From Agaricus subrufescens (Eukaryota > Basidiomycota > Agaricomycetes > Agaricales > Agaricaceae): DNA of 64,000 nucleotides. Position 1 is the first letter of the stretch; the number at the start of each line of letters is the position of its first letter. A program made the position numbers and the translations under genes. Positions 23,427 through 36,694 of the stretch are shown in pieces. Below the pieces are notes generated by a model that saw only the letters and a program-made list of their open reading frames with translations, was not told where the DNA came from and did no database searches. The DNA lies in assembly GCA_029945375.1 (NCBI GenBank), contig CM057057.1:992001-1056000 (forward strand). Direction: 5' to 3'.

Positions 23427-24724
23427 ATGCATTCCCCCCATACTCCACGTACTCGTTGTCCCACTCAAAAACTCTTGGATAGTGGCAATGCTATTCAAAA
23501 GAAGAAAAGACAGCCTGCTAAATGCCATATTTGCCCAGGTTTTCCTCTTAAAGCTATTTGTAGCTGTAGAAAACAGCAACAACAAACAGCTTCTTCCTCA
23601 AGTATTTCAAATACCTTATTTACAAATACAGATCTTTTTTCTCACAGTATTCTTTTAGATTCTTTTGCAACTCCAGCCATTTCTCAGACTTTTTCTATAA
23701 ACATAAATTCTCCTAAAATTAACTCACCCACAGTGTTACTTCCACATTCATCTCCTATACCCAACAATAATTTTGTATCTACACCAATACCTTTATTCAA
23801 TTTTCCAGATACCTTGGGTACTCCAGAAAATTCATCAAATGGAGAAATTGTAAGTTCAATTTTTCTTATAAAATACTAATGTAACTTAAACTTTAGAATG
23901 ACTCTCAGATCAACAATATGATGTCAAACTCATCTGATCTTATGGTAAGTTTCTATTTTACAAAAATTGATAAGAACTAATATATATAGATTGATCCACA
24001 ACTGCTTGATCAAGATAATCAGGATCTAGATCCTGAAATTGGCACTTCTGAAAATGTCCAAGAATTATCACCTAAAAAAAATGCAAAAACTGTCCCTTCA
24101 GTGAGGAATCCAATTTATGGCTTGCTAGAGGGAGTCAAGAAAGGAAGTGCAGTTTATGGTATGTTTCAATTATAAAATGCTTTTCTGTTGAATTTTAACA
24201 AAGATAAGATGTTGCAAGAACTCATGAACTTCCTGGTAAAATCAATATGCTAGGAAAGTTAACCTCTAGATATAGAAGAGAACTACCAGACATCATTGCA
24301 AGGGCAAGTAAACTATTATTTTTAAATCTGTGATTGACTTTATTCATATTATTGCCAGTATGAACGGTTGGCTGTACAGTGTGATATCTACATGATGTTA
24401 GTGTGTCAGCAAGCCAGTAGCTCTTCAGCTGCTGTGCACTATACCTCTCCTAGGCTCAGAAAAGAAGCCAAGCAAGACACTGTGGAAATTATTCAAAACT
24501 ATCAATCTTTGATGAACAAATTATTGTTGTCTTGGAGACAAGATGCATTAGTTGCTATCAAAGAGAAAGAAATAGCTGAAAAAGAAGCACAAGAAGCACA
24601 AGAGAGAACCAGACAGGCAGAAGAAAGAATTACGGCACAAGAGACACAATTGGAGGCCCAAAGTATTTTGCTACAAAAATTACAAGCTCAAATGGAGGAA
24701 TTGCAAGCACAAAGAAAAGAGTAA
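23427..24724 (+). CDS. CPGFPLK gene of KDZ-1: Cys-motif, coiled-coil protein
   Basis: Family not recognised; no function assigned. The first exon (23427 to about 23849) has a basic N-terminus and a Cys motif C-x2-C-x7-C-x-C in KCHICPGFPLKAICSCRK, then a Ser/Pro-rich stretch. Short exons follow, including one ending IYGLLEGVKKGSAVY. The last ones carry RYRRELPDIIARA and YERLAVQCDIYMMLVCQQ, then a long charged heptad-like helix (KEKEIAEKEAQEAQERT and onward) to the stop at 24724. KDZ-2 encodes a homologue (42676-43994) with the same order: CPGFPLK motif, YGL-G-VY block, RELP, AERLA, coiled coil. It is divergent from the transposase gene in both elements, so I infer a partner or regulatory role in transposition. 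The coiled coil suggests oligomerisation. Exon edges are approximate; no internal stop seen. Confidence 0.78.
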
Positions 24725-24834
24725 AGTAGACAAAGAATATGAGACTGTAAATAGTTATTTGATGTTAATTTCTGAGACAAAAGATACTTGAACTATTCAA
24801 CTGCTTTTAACATGATTGATAGAAATTTTCCCAA

Positions 24835-26790
24835 TGTAGTAGGATTCTACTGCTTATATTATAGTAGAATCCAACTGGCCACAATGTATGCACTGTGGTA
24901 GAATTCCACTTCCTATGATTTTCCTCTTCACTACTATTTCGCTACTCCAGTAAAATTCTACTATTCATAAGTGTAGCTCTGCAAAAGGATCCCACTGATC
25001 AAAACTTTCCCAATGCAATAGAATTCTGCTGCACACAATAGCCTGACTGTAGTACAATTGTACTGCCCACAATATCCATACTACAATAGAATTCTACTGA
25101 CCTCAATTTTTGCACTGCAGGAGAATACTACTATGAACAATGTCCCTAGTGCAGCAGAATTCTACTATCCACAATGTCTCCACTGCAGTAGAATTCTACT
25201 GCTCACAATATCCCCACTGCAGTAGAATTCTAATGCTCACAATATCCTTGCTGCAGTAGAATTCTACTGCTCACAATATCTCTGCTAGAGTAGAACTCTA
25301 CTGCTCATAATATCTCTGCTGCAGTAGAATTCTACTGCTCACAATATCCCTGCTGCAGTAGAATTCTACTGTCAACAATTTACCCACTGCAGTAGAATTC
25401 TACTGCTCACAATATACCTGCTGCAGTAGAATTCTACTGCCTACAATATCCCCACTGTAGTAGAATTCTACCACTCACAATATACCCATTGCAATAGATT
25501 TCTACTGTTCACAATATCCCCACTGCAGTAGAATTCTACTGCTCACAATATCCCTGCTGCAGTAGAATTCTACTGCCTACAATATCTCCACTGTAGTAGA
25601 ATTCTACCACTCACAATATACCCATTGCAGTAGAATTCTACTGTTCACAATATCCCCACTGCTGTAGAATTCTACTGCTCACAATATCCCTGCTGTGGTA
25701 GAATTCTACTGCTCACAATATCCCCACTGCAGTAAAATTCTACTGCTCACAATATCCCAACTGCAGTAGAATTCTACTGCTCACAATATCCCCACTACAG
25801 TAGAATTCTACTGCTCACAGTATCCCTGCTGCAGTAGAATTCTACTGCTCATAATATCCCCACTGCAGTAGAATTCTAGTGCTCACAATATCCTTGCTGC
25901 AGTAGAATTCTACTGCCTAAAATATCTCCACTGTAGTAGAATTCTACCACTCACAATATCCCCACTGCAGTAGAATTCTACTGCTCACAATTTACCTGCT
26001 GCAGTAGTATTCTACTGCTCACAATATCCCTGCTGCAGTAAAATTCTACTGTCAACAATTTACCCACTGCAGTAGAATTCTACTGCTCACAATATCCCCA
26101 CTGCAGTAGAATTCTACTGCTTACAATATCCCTGCTGCAGTAGAATTTTACTGTTCACAATATCCCCACTGCAGTAGAATTCTACTGCTTACAATATCCC
26201 CACTGCAGTAGAATTCTACTGCTCACAATATCCCTGCTGCAGTAGAATTCTACTGCTCATAATATCCCAACTGCAGTAGAATTCTACTGCTCACAATATC
26301 TCTGCTGGAGTAGAACTCTACTGCTCATAATATCTCTGCTGCAGTAGAATTCTACTGCTCACAATATCCCTGCTGCAGTAGAATTCTACTGCTCACAATA
26401 TCCCAACTGCAGTAGAATTCTACTGCTCACAGTATCCCCACTGCAGTAGAATTCTACTGCTCACAATTTACCTGCTGCAGTAGAATTCTACTGCCTAAAA
26501 TATCTCCACTGTAGTAGAATTCTACCACTCACAATATCCCCAGTGCCATAGAATTCTACTGCTCACAATATCCCCACTGCAGTAGAATTCTACTGCTCAC
26601 AATATCCCCACTGCAGTAGAACTCTACTGCCCACAATATTCCCACTGCAATAGAATTCTACTGCTCACAATATCCCTGCTACATTAGAATTCTACTGCTC
26701 ACAATATTCCTACTGCATCAGAATTCTACTGCACACAATATTCCTACTACAGTAGAAACCTACTGCTCCCAATACCCCCAGTGCAGTAGG
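24835..26790 (-). repeat. Right subterminal array of 34-bp palindromic units, KDZ-1
   Basis: More than 50 units of 34 bp. Each has the palindrome AGTAGAATTCTACT (often extended to CAGTAGAATTCTACTG) and a 20-bp spacer near GCTCACAATATCCCCACTGC. Reverse-complemented, the spacer matches the left-array spacer (shared TGGGGATA and GTG-GC), so the two arrays are mirror images. The outermost and innermost units are degenerate. It lies between the CPGFPLK gene and the right terminal repeat. Confidence 0.95.
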
Positions 26791-26942
26791 ATCCTATCCC
26801 TTAGTTAGATATCATGTCAGTAGGATCTTACCAGGCTTGATATCCAGAAGTCAATAGGATCCTATTAGAAACAATGTGCAGCCTGAATGGTAGGATCCTA
26901 CTCTGGGATGTATACCTGTGATAGTCAGAGCCTTATATAATA

Positions 26943-27025
26943 CTCCAAAAATGTACAAGGGGCTGTATGTAGGTTGTACAGCTGGCTGTATGCCTTATGT
27001 ACAGTATGCATAAATCAGCTACGTG
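26943..27025 (-). repeat. Right terminal inverted repeat of KDZ-1
   Basis: The reverse complement, starting CACGTAGCTGATTTATGC, aligns with 849-924. It includes the palindrome TACAGC-TG-GCTGTA at 26977-26990, matching 884-897. It is directly followed by the duplication AAAGGACT (27026-27033). Confidence 0.85.
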
Positions 27026-27813
27026 AAAGGACTTACCTAAATAAAGTCCTCAAGTGATACAAAGTGACATCTAAACCTATGAATACCCCTCTTCTGGCCA
27101 GATATAAACCGTTCCCTAATAGTGAGCATCCCAATGCTGAAATCCATCGGCGCTTTCAACAAGTTGTCGGTTCCCTATTGTACATTATGCTGGGAACACG
27201 ACCTGATATCGCGTATGCGGTTATCAAGTTATCACAATTTAGTGTGGATCCCTCTCATGATCACCTCAAGAAGGCTATGTACATTTGTCAATACTTATTA
27301 AAGACACCTGATTATTCTCTTGTATTCAACGGAGGATCAGGAGATGGACTTGTTGCTTATTTGGACTCGGACTGGGCATCCAATCCAATCATGCGCCACT
27401 CTACAACTGGGTTTCTAATCACACTTGCCAACGGACCAATCTCCTGGTTGAGTAGGAGACAAAAGACAGTCACCCTGTCTTCAACTGAAGCCAAATACAT
27501 GGCAATGTCTGACTGTTGTAGGCAATTAGTTTGGATCCAGTCCCTTCTTCGTGAACTTGGTTTCGATCTTTCGTCAGTACCTATCTTCAGTGACAATCAG
27601 GGTTCGATATTTTTAGCATCAAACCCTGTTCAGGAGCAAAGGACAAAACATATTGATATTCACTTCCACTACATCCGAGAATGTATTGAGGAAGGAAAGA
27701 TCGAAGCAATACACGTTGATGGTGAAGAGAACCCTGCAGATCTCTTCACCAAACCGTTGTCACTCAACAAATTCACAAAGTTTAGATCATGTCTAGGAAT
27801 TGAATTTTACTAG
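27026..27813 (+). pseudogene. Decayed Ty1/copia pol fragment: end of RT and RNase H
   Basis: Continuation of the copia polyprotein interrupted at 848. After the duplication the frame reads TYLNKVLK, then TGA at 27051-27053, then YKVTSKPMNTPL and an open frame of 249 codons. Visible blocks: VVGSLLYIMLGTRPDIAYAV, an RNase H with YLDSDWASN, SRRQKTVTLSSTEAKYMA and the KHIDIHFHYIRE end block with ADLFTKPL. These are the standard copia C-terminal blocks. The RNase H part itself is still open, but the element as a whole is dead. Confidence 0.94.
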
Positions 27814-27853
27814 ACATAGCCCATCATGCCTTACCTCATGTAGCGAGGGGAAG

Positions 27854-28309
27854 TGTTGAAACTACACTATAATTGTTTGGATGTCCACAGGAGTCCATGG
27901 ACCTATAAAGCTATTATCTGGAACCTTCTATGGCTCCAGTATTTCGCTACACGTTGTCAGGGATCATGGTGATGAACTATGATCCAATATTACAATGAAT
28001 ATTCACCAGTAAACCAATCAACTCATATGCATTATGTTTATTCCTTTATTCTATCATGTTCTATGCTCCTTTTGTTTAGTATACATCTACTCTGTTCCAT
28101 CTCCAAATATGTACTTCGTCATAGAAGACTCTTGTATATAAGAAGGAAAATGTCTCCGCATTTTCCTAGCTCGAAAATTCTGAATATTTCGTTCACTATT
28201 ACTTTCACTCTTATTTGAACTCGATCTAAGCATCTATCTCTTACAAATCATCTATACAGGTGTGTGTTGCACTTCGTGCCCCTGTGCGAGCTACGTTGTT
28301 GCATCGACA
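27854..28309 (+). repeat. 3' LTR of the decayed copia element
   Basis: It starts TGTTGAAAC after a purine-rich tract (AGCGAGGGGAAG) downstream of the pol stop and probably ends with CA at 28308-28309 (ATCGACA). A TATA-like TATATAAG at 28135-28142 fits an LTR promoter. The matching 5' LTR is outside the window, so the 3' boundary is inferred. Confidence 0.7.
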
Positions 28310-31300
28310 GTGGGGACCGACATTCTGTACATATAGTATATAGTTTGTTTGTATACTCTATTTTGTATAACATGACATTATTTATCTTTGGGTTTACAAG
28401 CGCATAATGTTCATAAGACATGATTCGGAGGCATATTCAACGATGGGCTAACAAACATCATCATTTTGATCATATTATATAAGCCATGCCCGGATCCAGC
28501 TGATAGCTGCTGCTGCTGCTGCTGCGAGCTCTGTCGGGAGTGAATGGCTGAACATTTAGTGAAATATTTTATTTTCCACTATACAGCAGTATTTATCCTC
28601 AATTTTACTAGGGCTTATAATTGCCTACTGTTGATGGTGCGCGATTCGAGGTCCCATTTCAGAATAAATAACACATTGGTTTGATTACATCATCCGAGGT
28701 ATACCATATTTAGGTGATGGCTGCTGCTGCTGAGGGCGGAGTCAGCAAGTCATCTGCTGACGCAGCAGGCACATCACTGCTGAAGCAGGCTCAGCCTTGC
28801 GAACAAAATCTATCCTTTGAAGAAATCAGAATCACATCCACATAAATTATAATTCTACGCAACGCGGCTTTTCTTGGAAACCATAATGATGAAAGAGAAT
28901 GGCGAAGATAGTTATATGCAATCGAAGATGACTGTGCCGGTGGGCGGGTGACTGATTCTAATGCTCAATCATGCCGTCAGAAAACGCCCCAAGAGAGAAC
29001 CGGGATTGAAAAGTTCCTAAGAGAAGACATCGACAAGGAAGATGTGTAGTAGGGGGAGTTTAGAGCATCGTTGTTGGCACTGTAGATACACTAGAGACAG
29101 CGCATTATCCTTAGAGGTCGTCGTGTTTGATATAAATGTAATGAGGCAACTTTCCGCTGTAATGTGCTTGAATATGGTTACGTCTGTGTGAGATACAGCC
29201 ATGACTGGAGTAGAAAGACATTTGTATGCCGCTCAGAATGAGTGGTCGACGATTGCGAGTGGTATGGAGGTGGTGCGCCAAACGCGAATGGTCAAACCCT
29301 GTCACAGAGTTGTCACAGGCTCTCGATGTAACAGTAAAAAGGAAAACGAATCGCTCTTCTTCGTCCACTCTGAGCTCCTTCATCGCCCTACATGAACTGA
29401 AAACGACGGCTATGCAGTTATAGATTGGAGCCCTGCCAGTGTTATCGCGTTATCTCCTCGATAGCTTCTCCGAAGCGTTCCTGTTCATCCTCACCCCACC
29501 AGGCTCTCACTCCAACTAGGCCCTCGTCGAGTTCTCAAGCACGCTTATGATTCAGTCACATGCGAGAAGATACAACAAAACGAGGAGAGTCGAAGTAGTT
29601 CGAATATCGGAATACCAACGTTGAGATCAGAAATGTTCAGAATCAATGCACTCGTCCACATGCGGCAGGAAAGGTTTTTTGGGGGGTGGCGGCTACAGCA
29701 ACCAGGAGAATTTCTGTGTTTTACAGGGCCCTGTTGTGTATTCAGTAAGAGAAGGGCGAGAGGTCTTGGACAGGGGTGGCCTAGTGTAGGTCATGCTTCA
29801 AGCGCAGGGACGTTGATGCGCGAGTGCCCTAATCGTAAAAGAAGAGCCACAAGCCACAATGGGGACACTATTACCGACAATGTTCACATGGCCTGATGCG
29901 CGGCAGTCTGGATGACTCGGAGAGCCAGGCCCTCAGATTGTGAACGGCCAAAAGCCTGACATGAGATATTCGCTAGTGTTACAACATTAGGTGAATGAAG
30001 ACCTCAGTGGATGGTTCTGGATAGGACAGGCACCGGATCGTCGCTCGAGGGGCAGGTATGGCAGCCAGATGTGGAGGAAAAGCGGGGGCGGCGTTGAGTG
30101 GTGTGACTGTGTCACGACGTTGTCACAGAACCTCCGAGTAATGGCACGGCGGACATGGAATAGATTTTCTTCGTCCATTCTATGCCTTTCCATGACCGGA
30201 CATGGACGGAAAAAGTAGCCATGAAGTTAGAAATGGTAGTACGGCTAGCCCATCTCGCCATCCGTCCGTTGAGGGTCTCGAAGTGTCCCGGTGGTTCATA
30301 AGTATGAAGCAACACTACAGGACGAGAAGGCTTAAGATGATCTGAGGATTGGAAGAGAGGCGCAACCAGTCGGAGGGCATTGACAATAAGGATGTTTCGT
30401 GCTGATCTATCCTTGTCCATGAGCGGGAGGACTAATTGTTTGAAACGCCGGTGACTGCTCTATCAGTTCCAGTTTCTGAGTCGCATAGAGCATGACACGA
30501 GCGTGAGGAGAGGAAGGACGTGTTCGACCGTGCAGGAAGAGGTTTTTCCAATCTACGCTTCTTGCTCAGAGGGCTGAAATGGTGTCCTAGATATGTGAGT
30601 GCCTGTAGTCGAAGCTGGTGAAGAAATGCTGCTCTCACCTCGCGTAGTGGTACACTGTCAACATAATTCATGTTTTGGGAATCTTGAATCACGCGTCCGC
30701 TAGCTCATGAGGTGCTGCAACGGAGGGAAAGGATTACCGAATCTATTTCAGGAGAAATTGGTGAGCAAAGAGAGTTATCATCGAGAGCACAACGTACAAA
30801 AGAAGTTCACCGATTGGTGAGGCATTAAGTTAATACGCAGTGGTCACTTTTGCGTCATCTGAACTGGAGTCAAGATTGCAAAAAGGCTCCTCCGGGGGAC
30901 GCCAATGAACAGTCCCAAGCACTGAGATGATGCCGAGTCAGCGAGAGTCGTGATTTTGAGCACATGACCACTCACCGTAGGCCTGACTGACACAAGTTGC
31001 TGAGCAAATCACGAAATACTGCTACTGAAGTCCTGTTAATCGAGGTCTCAGTCCTTCTCGCCGATGTTTGCCAATTTGCGTAAGTGTTTAGCAATTCCAT
31101 CACTCATTAATTGACCACTCGAGCACTAAATTTCCCAACGCGTTGGACTCTTGCAGTCAGGCTGGGCCGTAGGTCACAGGTGAAGATGACCCCGCCGTGA
31201 GCTAACTGCCGTACTACAGGCTTCTACCCCACATTTCGAATTGAAGATTGACAACCTACAGTCTTGAATCCTGATGTGGATACGAAACCTTGCTTCGGTT

Positions 31301-34300
31301 ATGTAAAGCTCTGAAAGCTCTAGCGTGAGTTCACGAGCACTAGACACACAGGATATAAGCCACCACTTCGTTGAATACGCCGCAAGCTACACTACGGGAA
31401 TTGATGCTCACATTTGTTATTGAAGTTGTACCTCTCCCAACCGAGGTCCTGCGATCGATATCGCTGTGGTGATGGTAGTTCCCGTAGCGGAGGGAGCGGC
31501 ACTGGAACCTCTATGAGTATCGTGTTGAGAATGTTGACGCATATTATCGGATCGCATAGGAATGTGACGTAGCGTACGATAAAGTTTATTATAGAATCCA
31601 CACCTGACAAAACGTCGGAAGTTGGAACTAGGAAGAATGAGGATACAAGGTACTAACGCAGTGCAGACTGTCCCTCCTATGTCATTTTTTCCCCACAGAG
31701 GAGAAGCCATCGGTTTATTGGTGTCAATCATGCGGTTTGAGAAGCTGACCCTTGATATTCAGTAAATTGTTGCAAGAATGTAATATACTCACTCAGGACG
31801 TCAGAAACGCCTTGTCGGTTGATATCTCCAGCCTTGGTCATCGAAGGACTTTCCACCGCACTAATATCTCCAACATTCTTACTACAACTACCGCGGCCGT
31901 AATGATTCCTCATGCTCCTCGGCCGAGGCTGCTTGCGCAATTTGTAGCACAGGCCGCAAGCAATACAACTCGGCTCGTCATTCGAACCTCTCCTCCAAAG
32001 TGGTGTACGGATAGCACCATAGTTCTAGCATTCAGCTTTGACACTTCCCGGAGCACCGCTGATGTTGTCACTGTAAAGACAAGGAGGGTTTAAGGATGTG
32101 GGAGTAGCTCCGGGGCTTGGAGGGTGAGAGAAGGTCTGAGTTTTGGCAGTGAGGGTGGGACGAGTTTGTGGGTTGGTACGGGTGACAGAAATGGAGAAGA
32201 GAGGATTGAGTTTTGATGGAACGACTGTTTCTGGGAGAGATGAGGGCTCACCGCCTATGATAGAGGGGTATACGATTTCATCATAAGTGAGGTAATAACG
32301 GTGGTGGTATCTGGAGCAGCCTTGTTGTTGCTACCACCGCCGTCGCGGGTAGTAGCGGAGGACTTGGGTGTACGGGGTTTCGTGGTCGTGGTCGTGATTG
32401 TGGGGACAGTCGTAGGTGTAATGGTGGGGGCGGGCAGGAACGGAGCTAATGACGGGGTCTTGCTGCCGGAGGGGGAGGCCAGACATTGTTGAGGATTTCA
32501 TCGATCGCCGAAGGGTTGAGGCTGTGGCTGGGCAGGGTGGAGAGGGTGCGAGTGAGGAAGATGGCCGAGTCCTAGTTGAAGATGGGATCCAAGGCCACCA
32601 TGTCACAGCACATCGCTGGAGGGAGGCAGAGGTCGTGTCAGTGGGTGTGAGCTCATACAGGTCCCTGCGCAAATACGAGTACGTACAGGTGTATAATATA
32701 ATGGAATCAAAATGGAATGAAACTGGCCGTCAGTCGGACTAAGGGCCGAACGCTCCGGTCGCCAGAATGCTGTGCATGCTCCATCACGGTTCGCCAAGCT
32801 CATATTGGTAGCCTTGTGCGAGTACAGGAACAGGAGGCTTTTCTGGTTGGGAATTCACATCTGTTCGCTGCGGGCCAAGAGATCACTCAACCACCATCTT
32901 TCTCTCGAGCCACTCTCAACATGAAAGCACTTTGCCCATTCGCGGCACCTCCCCGTTGTTCCAGCGACACACTCGTCTTGAAGAACTGCCGAGAAGGAAG
33001 TCATCTCTATCTGCGGCTGACAGCGAAAGCAGCTCTATCGGTCTGGATGCACCTGTCCGGCAGCTGACACGCTGGTGTGTTCTTGACTGCCCATGTTGGC
33101 AGCATATTCTTAATACATGTCATATCCGCAGAGCATCTTATACCGTCATGACACACCGCCCTTCTTGCTCAACGGCACTGTTGAATATCGTCAAGAACGC
33201 TCCTCGCGAAGAAAGTCTGGATGAACGTACTTCCATCTTCACCACTTTCTTGCAAGCCTATCACCACACCCAGACTGTTACACCCCCCCGCAACCTTTGC
33301 AGGAGCCTATTCGTCAGAACCCCCTTCCCAGCGGGCGGCGACTACTACCATCCCGTCATCATTCACCTCTACTTTCTGTACATTGAGCCAGTAACGACCC
33401 ATCATTAAAGGAGACTATTCAAAGGCCATCGCGACGGAGGTCGCTGACCTACAGACAACTACAAACAGGAGGCTATAAATATGTTCCACACCTGTCATTC
33501 CGCTGGCTTTGCCCAAATTTCAGAAAAGGTACGTCGCTGTGTTCGTGGTTGCTCTTCGAAGCAACTCACAGATTCTTATTAGTGACTCGGATATATCAAA
33601 TCAACTTGGCCAACCATGGCTCGGTCGTTCTGTACTGTAGCATAAAACATCGTCACCTTTTGAATCTTTCAGAAAAGCGGGCTGCTACTTCATCTACACC
33701 GAGCACAATGCTTCCACGTTTATGATCAACATACCCTCCCAATCGTCCTGGACAACCCCTCAGCAAATGTCCTGTGCCAACTCTTGATGAAAGAACCTCA
33801 GTCAGTGGCCGCCGCTTATGATCGTGATGACTACGCACTCACTCAACAACAGATTTAAAAATAGTGTGCCAATTTCACGCAGGGGAATGCTGTTGCTTTA
33901 CCAGTGACAAGCTCTCACTGACACCCTTCGCCGTCAACAGCGATTCTCCAATGTCCACAAAACGTGCCCATCCTACTCGCCCCATGTGTCTGTTGGAATA
34001 CTCATGTGCTATATATCTCCATCTCTCCCCCTCCAACCACCGCTGCTCAGCATGACACCAAGAATATCCTGCCTAATTGCTGTGCCTCGTTAGTATGTAT
34101 GTGCTCTCTGAATCTCAATTGTTGTATTCTGGTTCCATCACTGATACTAAAAAGGGACATCGGTGACCTAATAACGGGTGATTGGAGATTTGCCCCGCCG
34201 GCTTGCTTGATTCCAACCTCTATTCGTATTGCATTTCACACTGTGGGGACCCAACGGTGCTCCAAATCTGGTGCGAACCTGGGGCGCCCGGCTGTCCCTC

Positions 34301-34815
34301 TATACAATGGAGAGGGTGAAGAGGTTGCTCGGTAGTTTTATATAGTATTCCGTTCCGGGTGAGTGACCCGCTCTTGTCTCTAAGGCTCTTCGCTGACAGC
34401 AACGATGTAGTGTGACTCTTGTATGCACTTCTTTTACTCTTTGCTGTCGTCACGCAGAGAATCCTTCAAGGCGAAATCTGATTATGTCGCCATGTTTTCA
34501 ACTAGCGCCCTTGTCAACCTATCGAGTCATCGCGCACTTGGGAGACTCGTAGACGTGATTATCTTGAGGAATTGTTAATATGAGATGCGGGGATGGTCAC
34601 CCCCGGCTAGAATTCTCCTCAGAGTCATCTTCGTCGATAATTTACGGCAATATATAGTCCACTCTGTGTTGTTACAATATAGTAGCTGTCAAGTCGAGGC
34701 GCTTTTACTCTTGCCCAATACATCTTGATAAATTTGTGTATCAAGTCCACCAAAATCAAGAATTTGAATTCGAGAAATCGTAACGCATACAAAAGTACAA
34801 TGACGAAAATGCGGT
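28310..34815. other. Flanking region without a confident gene
   Basis: About 6.5 kb between the copia LTR and the 3' end of the NACHT/STAND-like gene. Only short ORFs in all frames are present; the longest (158 codons at 32932-33408, plus strand) has no motif I recognise. A minus-strand stretch around 32100-32660 reads as Thr/Pro-rich in one frame but has stops and no clear exon series. Short CTG runs occur near 28508-28530 and 28720-28735. It may be intergenic DNA or decayed genes. Confidence 0.5.
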
Positions 34816-36694
34816 TTATGCTTCATCAGGGTATGGAATCACATAACGTACTCGACCCGCTTTAAATTCCCGTTGTTTGACAATTTTCGAGTCGTCTTCA
34901 GTATACTCATATTCAAAAGCTGCAAAACGCCCTCCTGCCGTTCCACCAATCAGAATTTGAAGTTGTGGTCTGTGCTGCTGAAACATCTGAAGATTTGATA
35001 TGTGGTACTTAAGACCTTCCTTGTCTTCTATCTAGAATCGAATATCATAATGTTTCAGTCTACTACACACCGTGAAAAAAAAATTAATCTTACAGATCGC
35101 CATGAAAACCATCCACGTAGGTAGACATTATGTTGTAACGTATTGCATTGGTCAAGGTGATCAAGTCTGAGCTCTCGGAACTCAATCCCATGAAAGAGAC
35201 CTCTAGTGCCCAGCTCCATCTACAAAGCAAATTAGAGACCGATAATACGGCGTAAAATTAGGGGCTTACATTCCTGAGGGTAAGCAATGTCACGAAAAAT
35301 TCACGTCTGAATCGAAGAACTTGAGATACTGTAAAATAATCTAATTGACCAAGTATTTCAAAGAATAGACCCTGAGTTTGCGGTGATTCAGGCCCATATT
35401 TACCAACTTCAGCTAATGCTTTGTGAACATCATCAGAATGACACTGCGAATAATATATATCCCGGTGAAATTCATCTAGTTTATTAAAATCAGGACAAGT
35501 GGCAATATATGATATAAAAACTCACCAGATGATCCATGATACCACCTCTTGTAGCTTAACCAAAAATTACATAGTACCTCAAGTGCAGTGATGAAAGACT
35601 GCTCTTTTGAGATAGAGAATTTCTTGGAGCGGGTAGAGTCTATCAGATATCCATAAAATGAAGCATGAAAGTTGATATCCTGAAAAGAGTCCCCAGGAGG
35701 TGTTAGAAGCATTGGGTAACAGCCATTGAGTGCAGCATCTGAGTCAACCACATTCAATTTGGTGCCAAAAGTAACACAGATGCCCCAGGGACATTGAAGG
35801 CTGGAGAAGAAATATGAAGATGTTTTACTACTGAGTAAAACATCGAGCACCTGTTTTGTTGTCGGCCACTTGTAAGGAGAGATGGAATCAAGAATATGGG
35901 TGTATAAAGCGTCAACATAAATGAAGGGGTGATCATCAGATGGATCAACTTCATCAATGAGAGCTAGCAGCTGGTCAAGACGTGTGATGGGGTTGCCAGC
36001 AGCATGGGGATCTCCAATGAATCGGATGGCTATACTGCCAAATACAAAGTGGTGAGACACAGCACCTGCCAGTTTTAGTAATTGCTCCCTGCTCGGCCAA
36101 GTCGGTGGTACGATTTGTGGATATTTTGCGCGGATTGTGTCAAAATTGTGGTTGAGGAGGTGTTCTGCATCATGGTAAAAGTTGGAGTTGGGAATGGGGA
36201 TGAGAAAGTATGTATGCCGATAGCAGTCTGATTGAGGTTCATCAAGGCGACGCCTGAACAAAAGGCAACCAGTTTCAAAGCTTCCACAAGATAAGACAGG
36301 AAGCTGTGGATGATATGATTGAAGTTGTGATATATCATGTAAAATTTTATAACGATCCTAAAAAGATATATCAATACAGTGGATCTCTCAGTGATTTGTT
36401 TCTTACTCGACTAATTTGGATATCCAAAGAGTCATTCTTCTTGTAAAGAAAAGCACAAGCTGAACCTATGTCAGCATGAGAAAATTGGAATTGTTCCAAC
36501 CTCATTGCCGTAATGATACCTCTAGACAGAAGCGTATCACCATAAACCTATGCCAAAAGTCAGCAAAGGCAACGCATTGAAAATAGTAGAAAATCTTTTT
36601 ACCTCCCACATGTTAAACAACCAAGGCCACAGTTCGTGTGTTAATATGTCACAGGCGGTACCATATTCCAACTGGCCCAGTAGATTGAAACACT
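34816..36694 (-). pseudogene. NACHT/STAND-like host gene, 3' part (split by KDZ-2)
   Basis: Downstream part of a multi-exon host gene on the minus strand. It resembles the region after the NTPase domain in the large agaricomycete NACHT/STAND family of signalling NTPases. The first visible exon after KDZ-2 reads QCFNLLGQLEYGTACDILTH. An exon at 36261-35530 has WPSREQLLKLAGAVSHHFVF, then RFIGDPHAAGNPITRLDQLL, the LDALYxxIL-like YVDALYTHILDSI, and the signature INFHASFYGYLIDSTRSKKF. A further exon has FFEILGQLDYFTVSQVLRFR. The last exon ends RVRYVIPYPDEA with stop at 34816-34818. No P-loop is in the window. Because the upstream fragment (63529-64000) also ends with an HASF block, the protein appears to carry repeated modules. 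KDZ-2 separates it from its 5' part, so it should not make the full protein. Confidence 0.72.

Larger units (their letters stand above)
849..27025. mobile_element. Giant KDZ-type DNA transposon KDZ-1 (26.2 kb, nested in copia)
   Basis: The element is delimited by an 8-bp duplication (AAAGGACT), imperfect terminal inverted repeats of about 75-80 bp and, inside these, mirrored arrays of 34-bp units. It carries, left to right, an HCGC gene (minus), a PHD-finger gene (plus), a KDZ transposase gene (minus) and a CPGFPLK gene (plus). Two LINE copies lie inside; subtracting them and their duplications gives about 17.4 kb. The left terminus starts GGGGCAGG, as does the outward end of KDZ-2 on its right side. 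The terminal repeats are more diverged than those of KDZ-2, the transposase gene is damaged and LINEs have accumulated, so it is probably the older copy. Boundaries are read directly; the family assignment follows from the transposase. Confidence 0.93.

Noticed and set aside
24835..26790. CRISPR-like pattern of regular repeats with 20-bp 'spacers'
   Set aside because: The spacers are conserved rather than unique, the repeats are palindromic transposon units, no cas genes are present, and the sequence is fungal.
32932..33408. 158-codon plus-strand ORF
   Set aside because: No recognisable motif, no clear gene structure around it and similar-length chance ORFs occur nearby.
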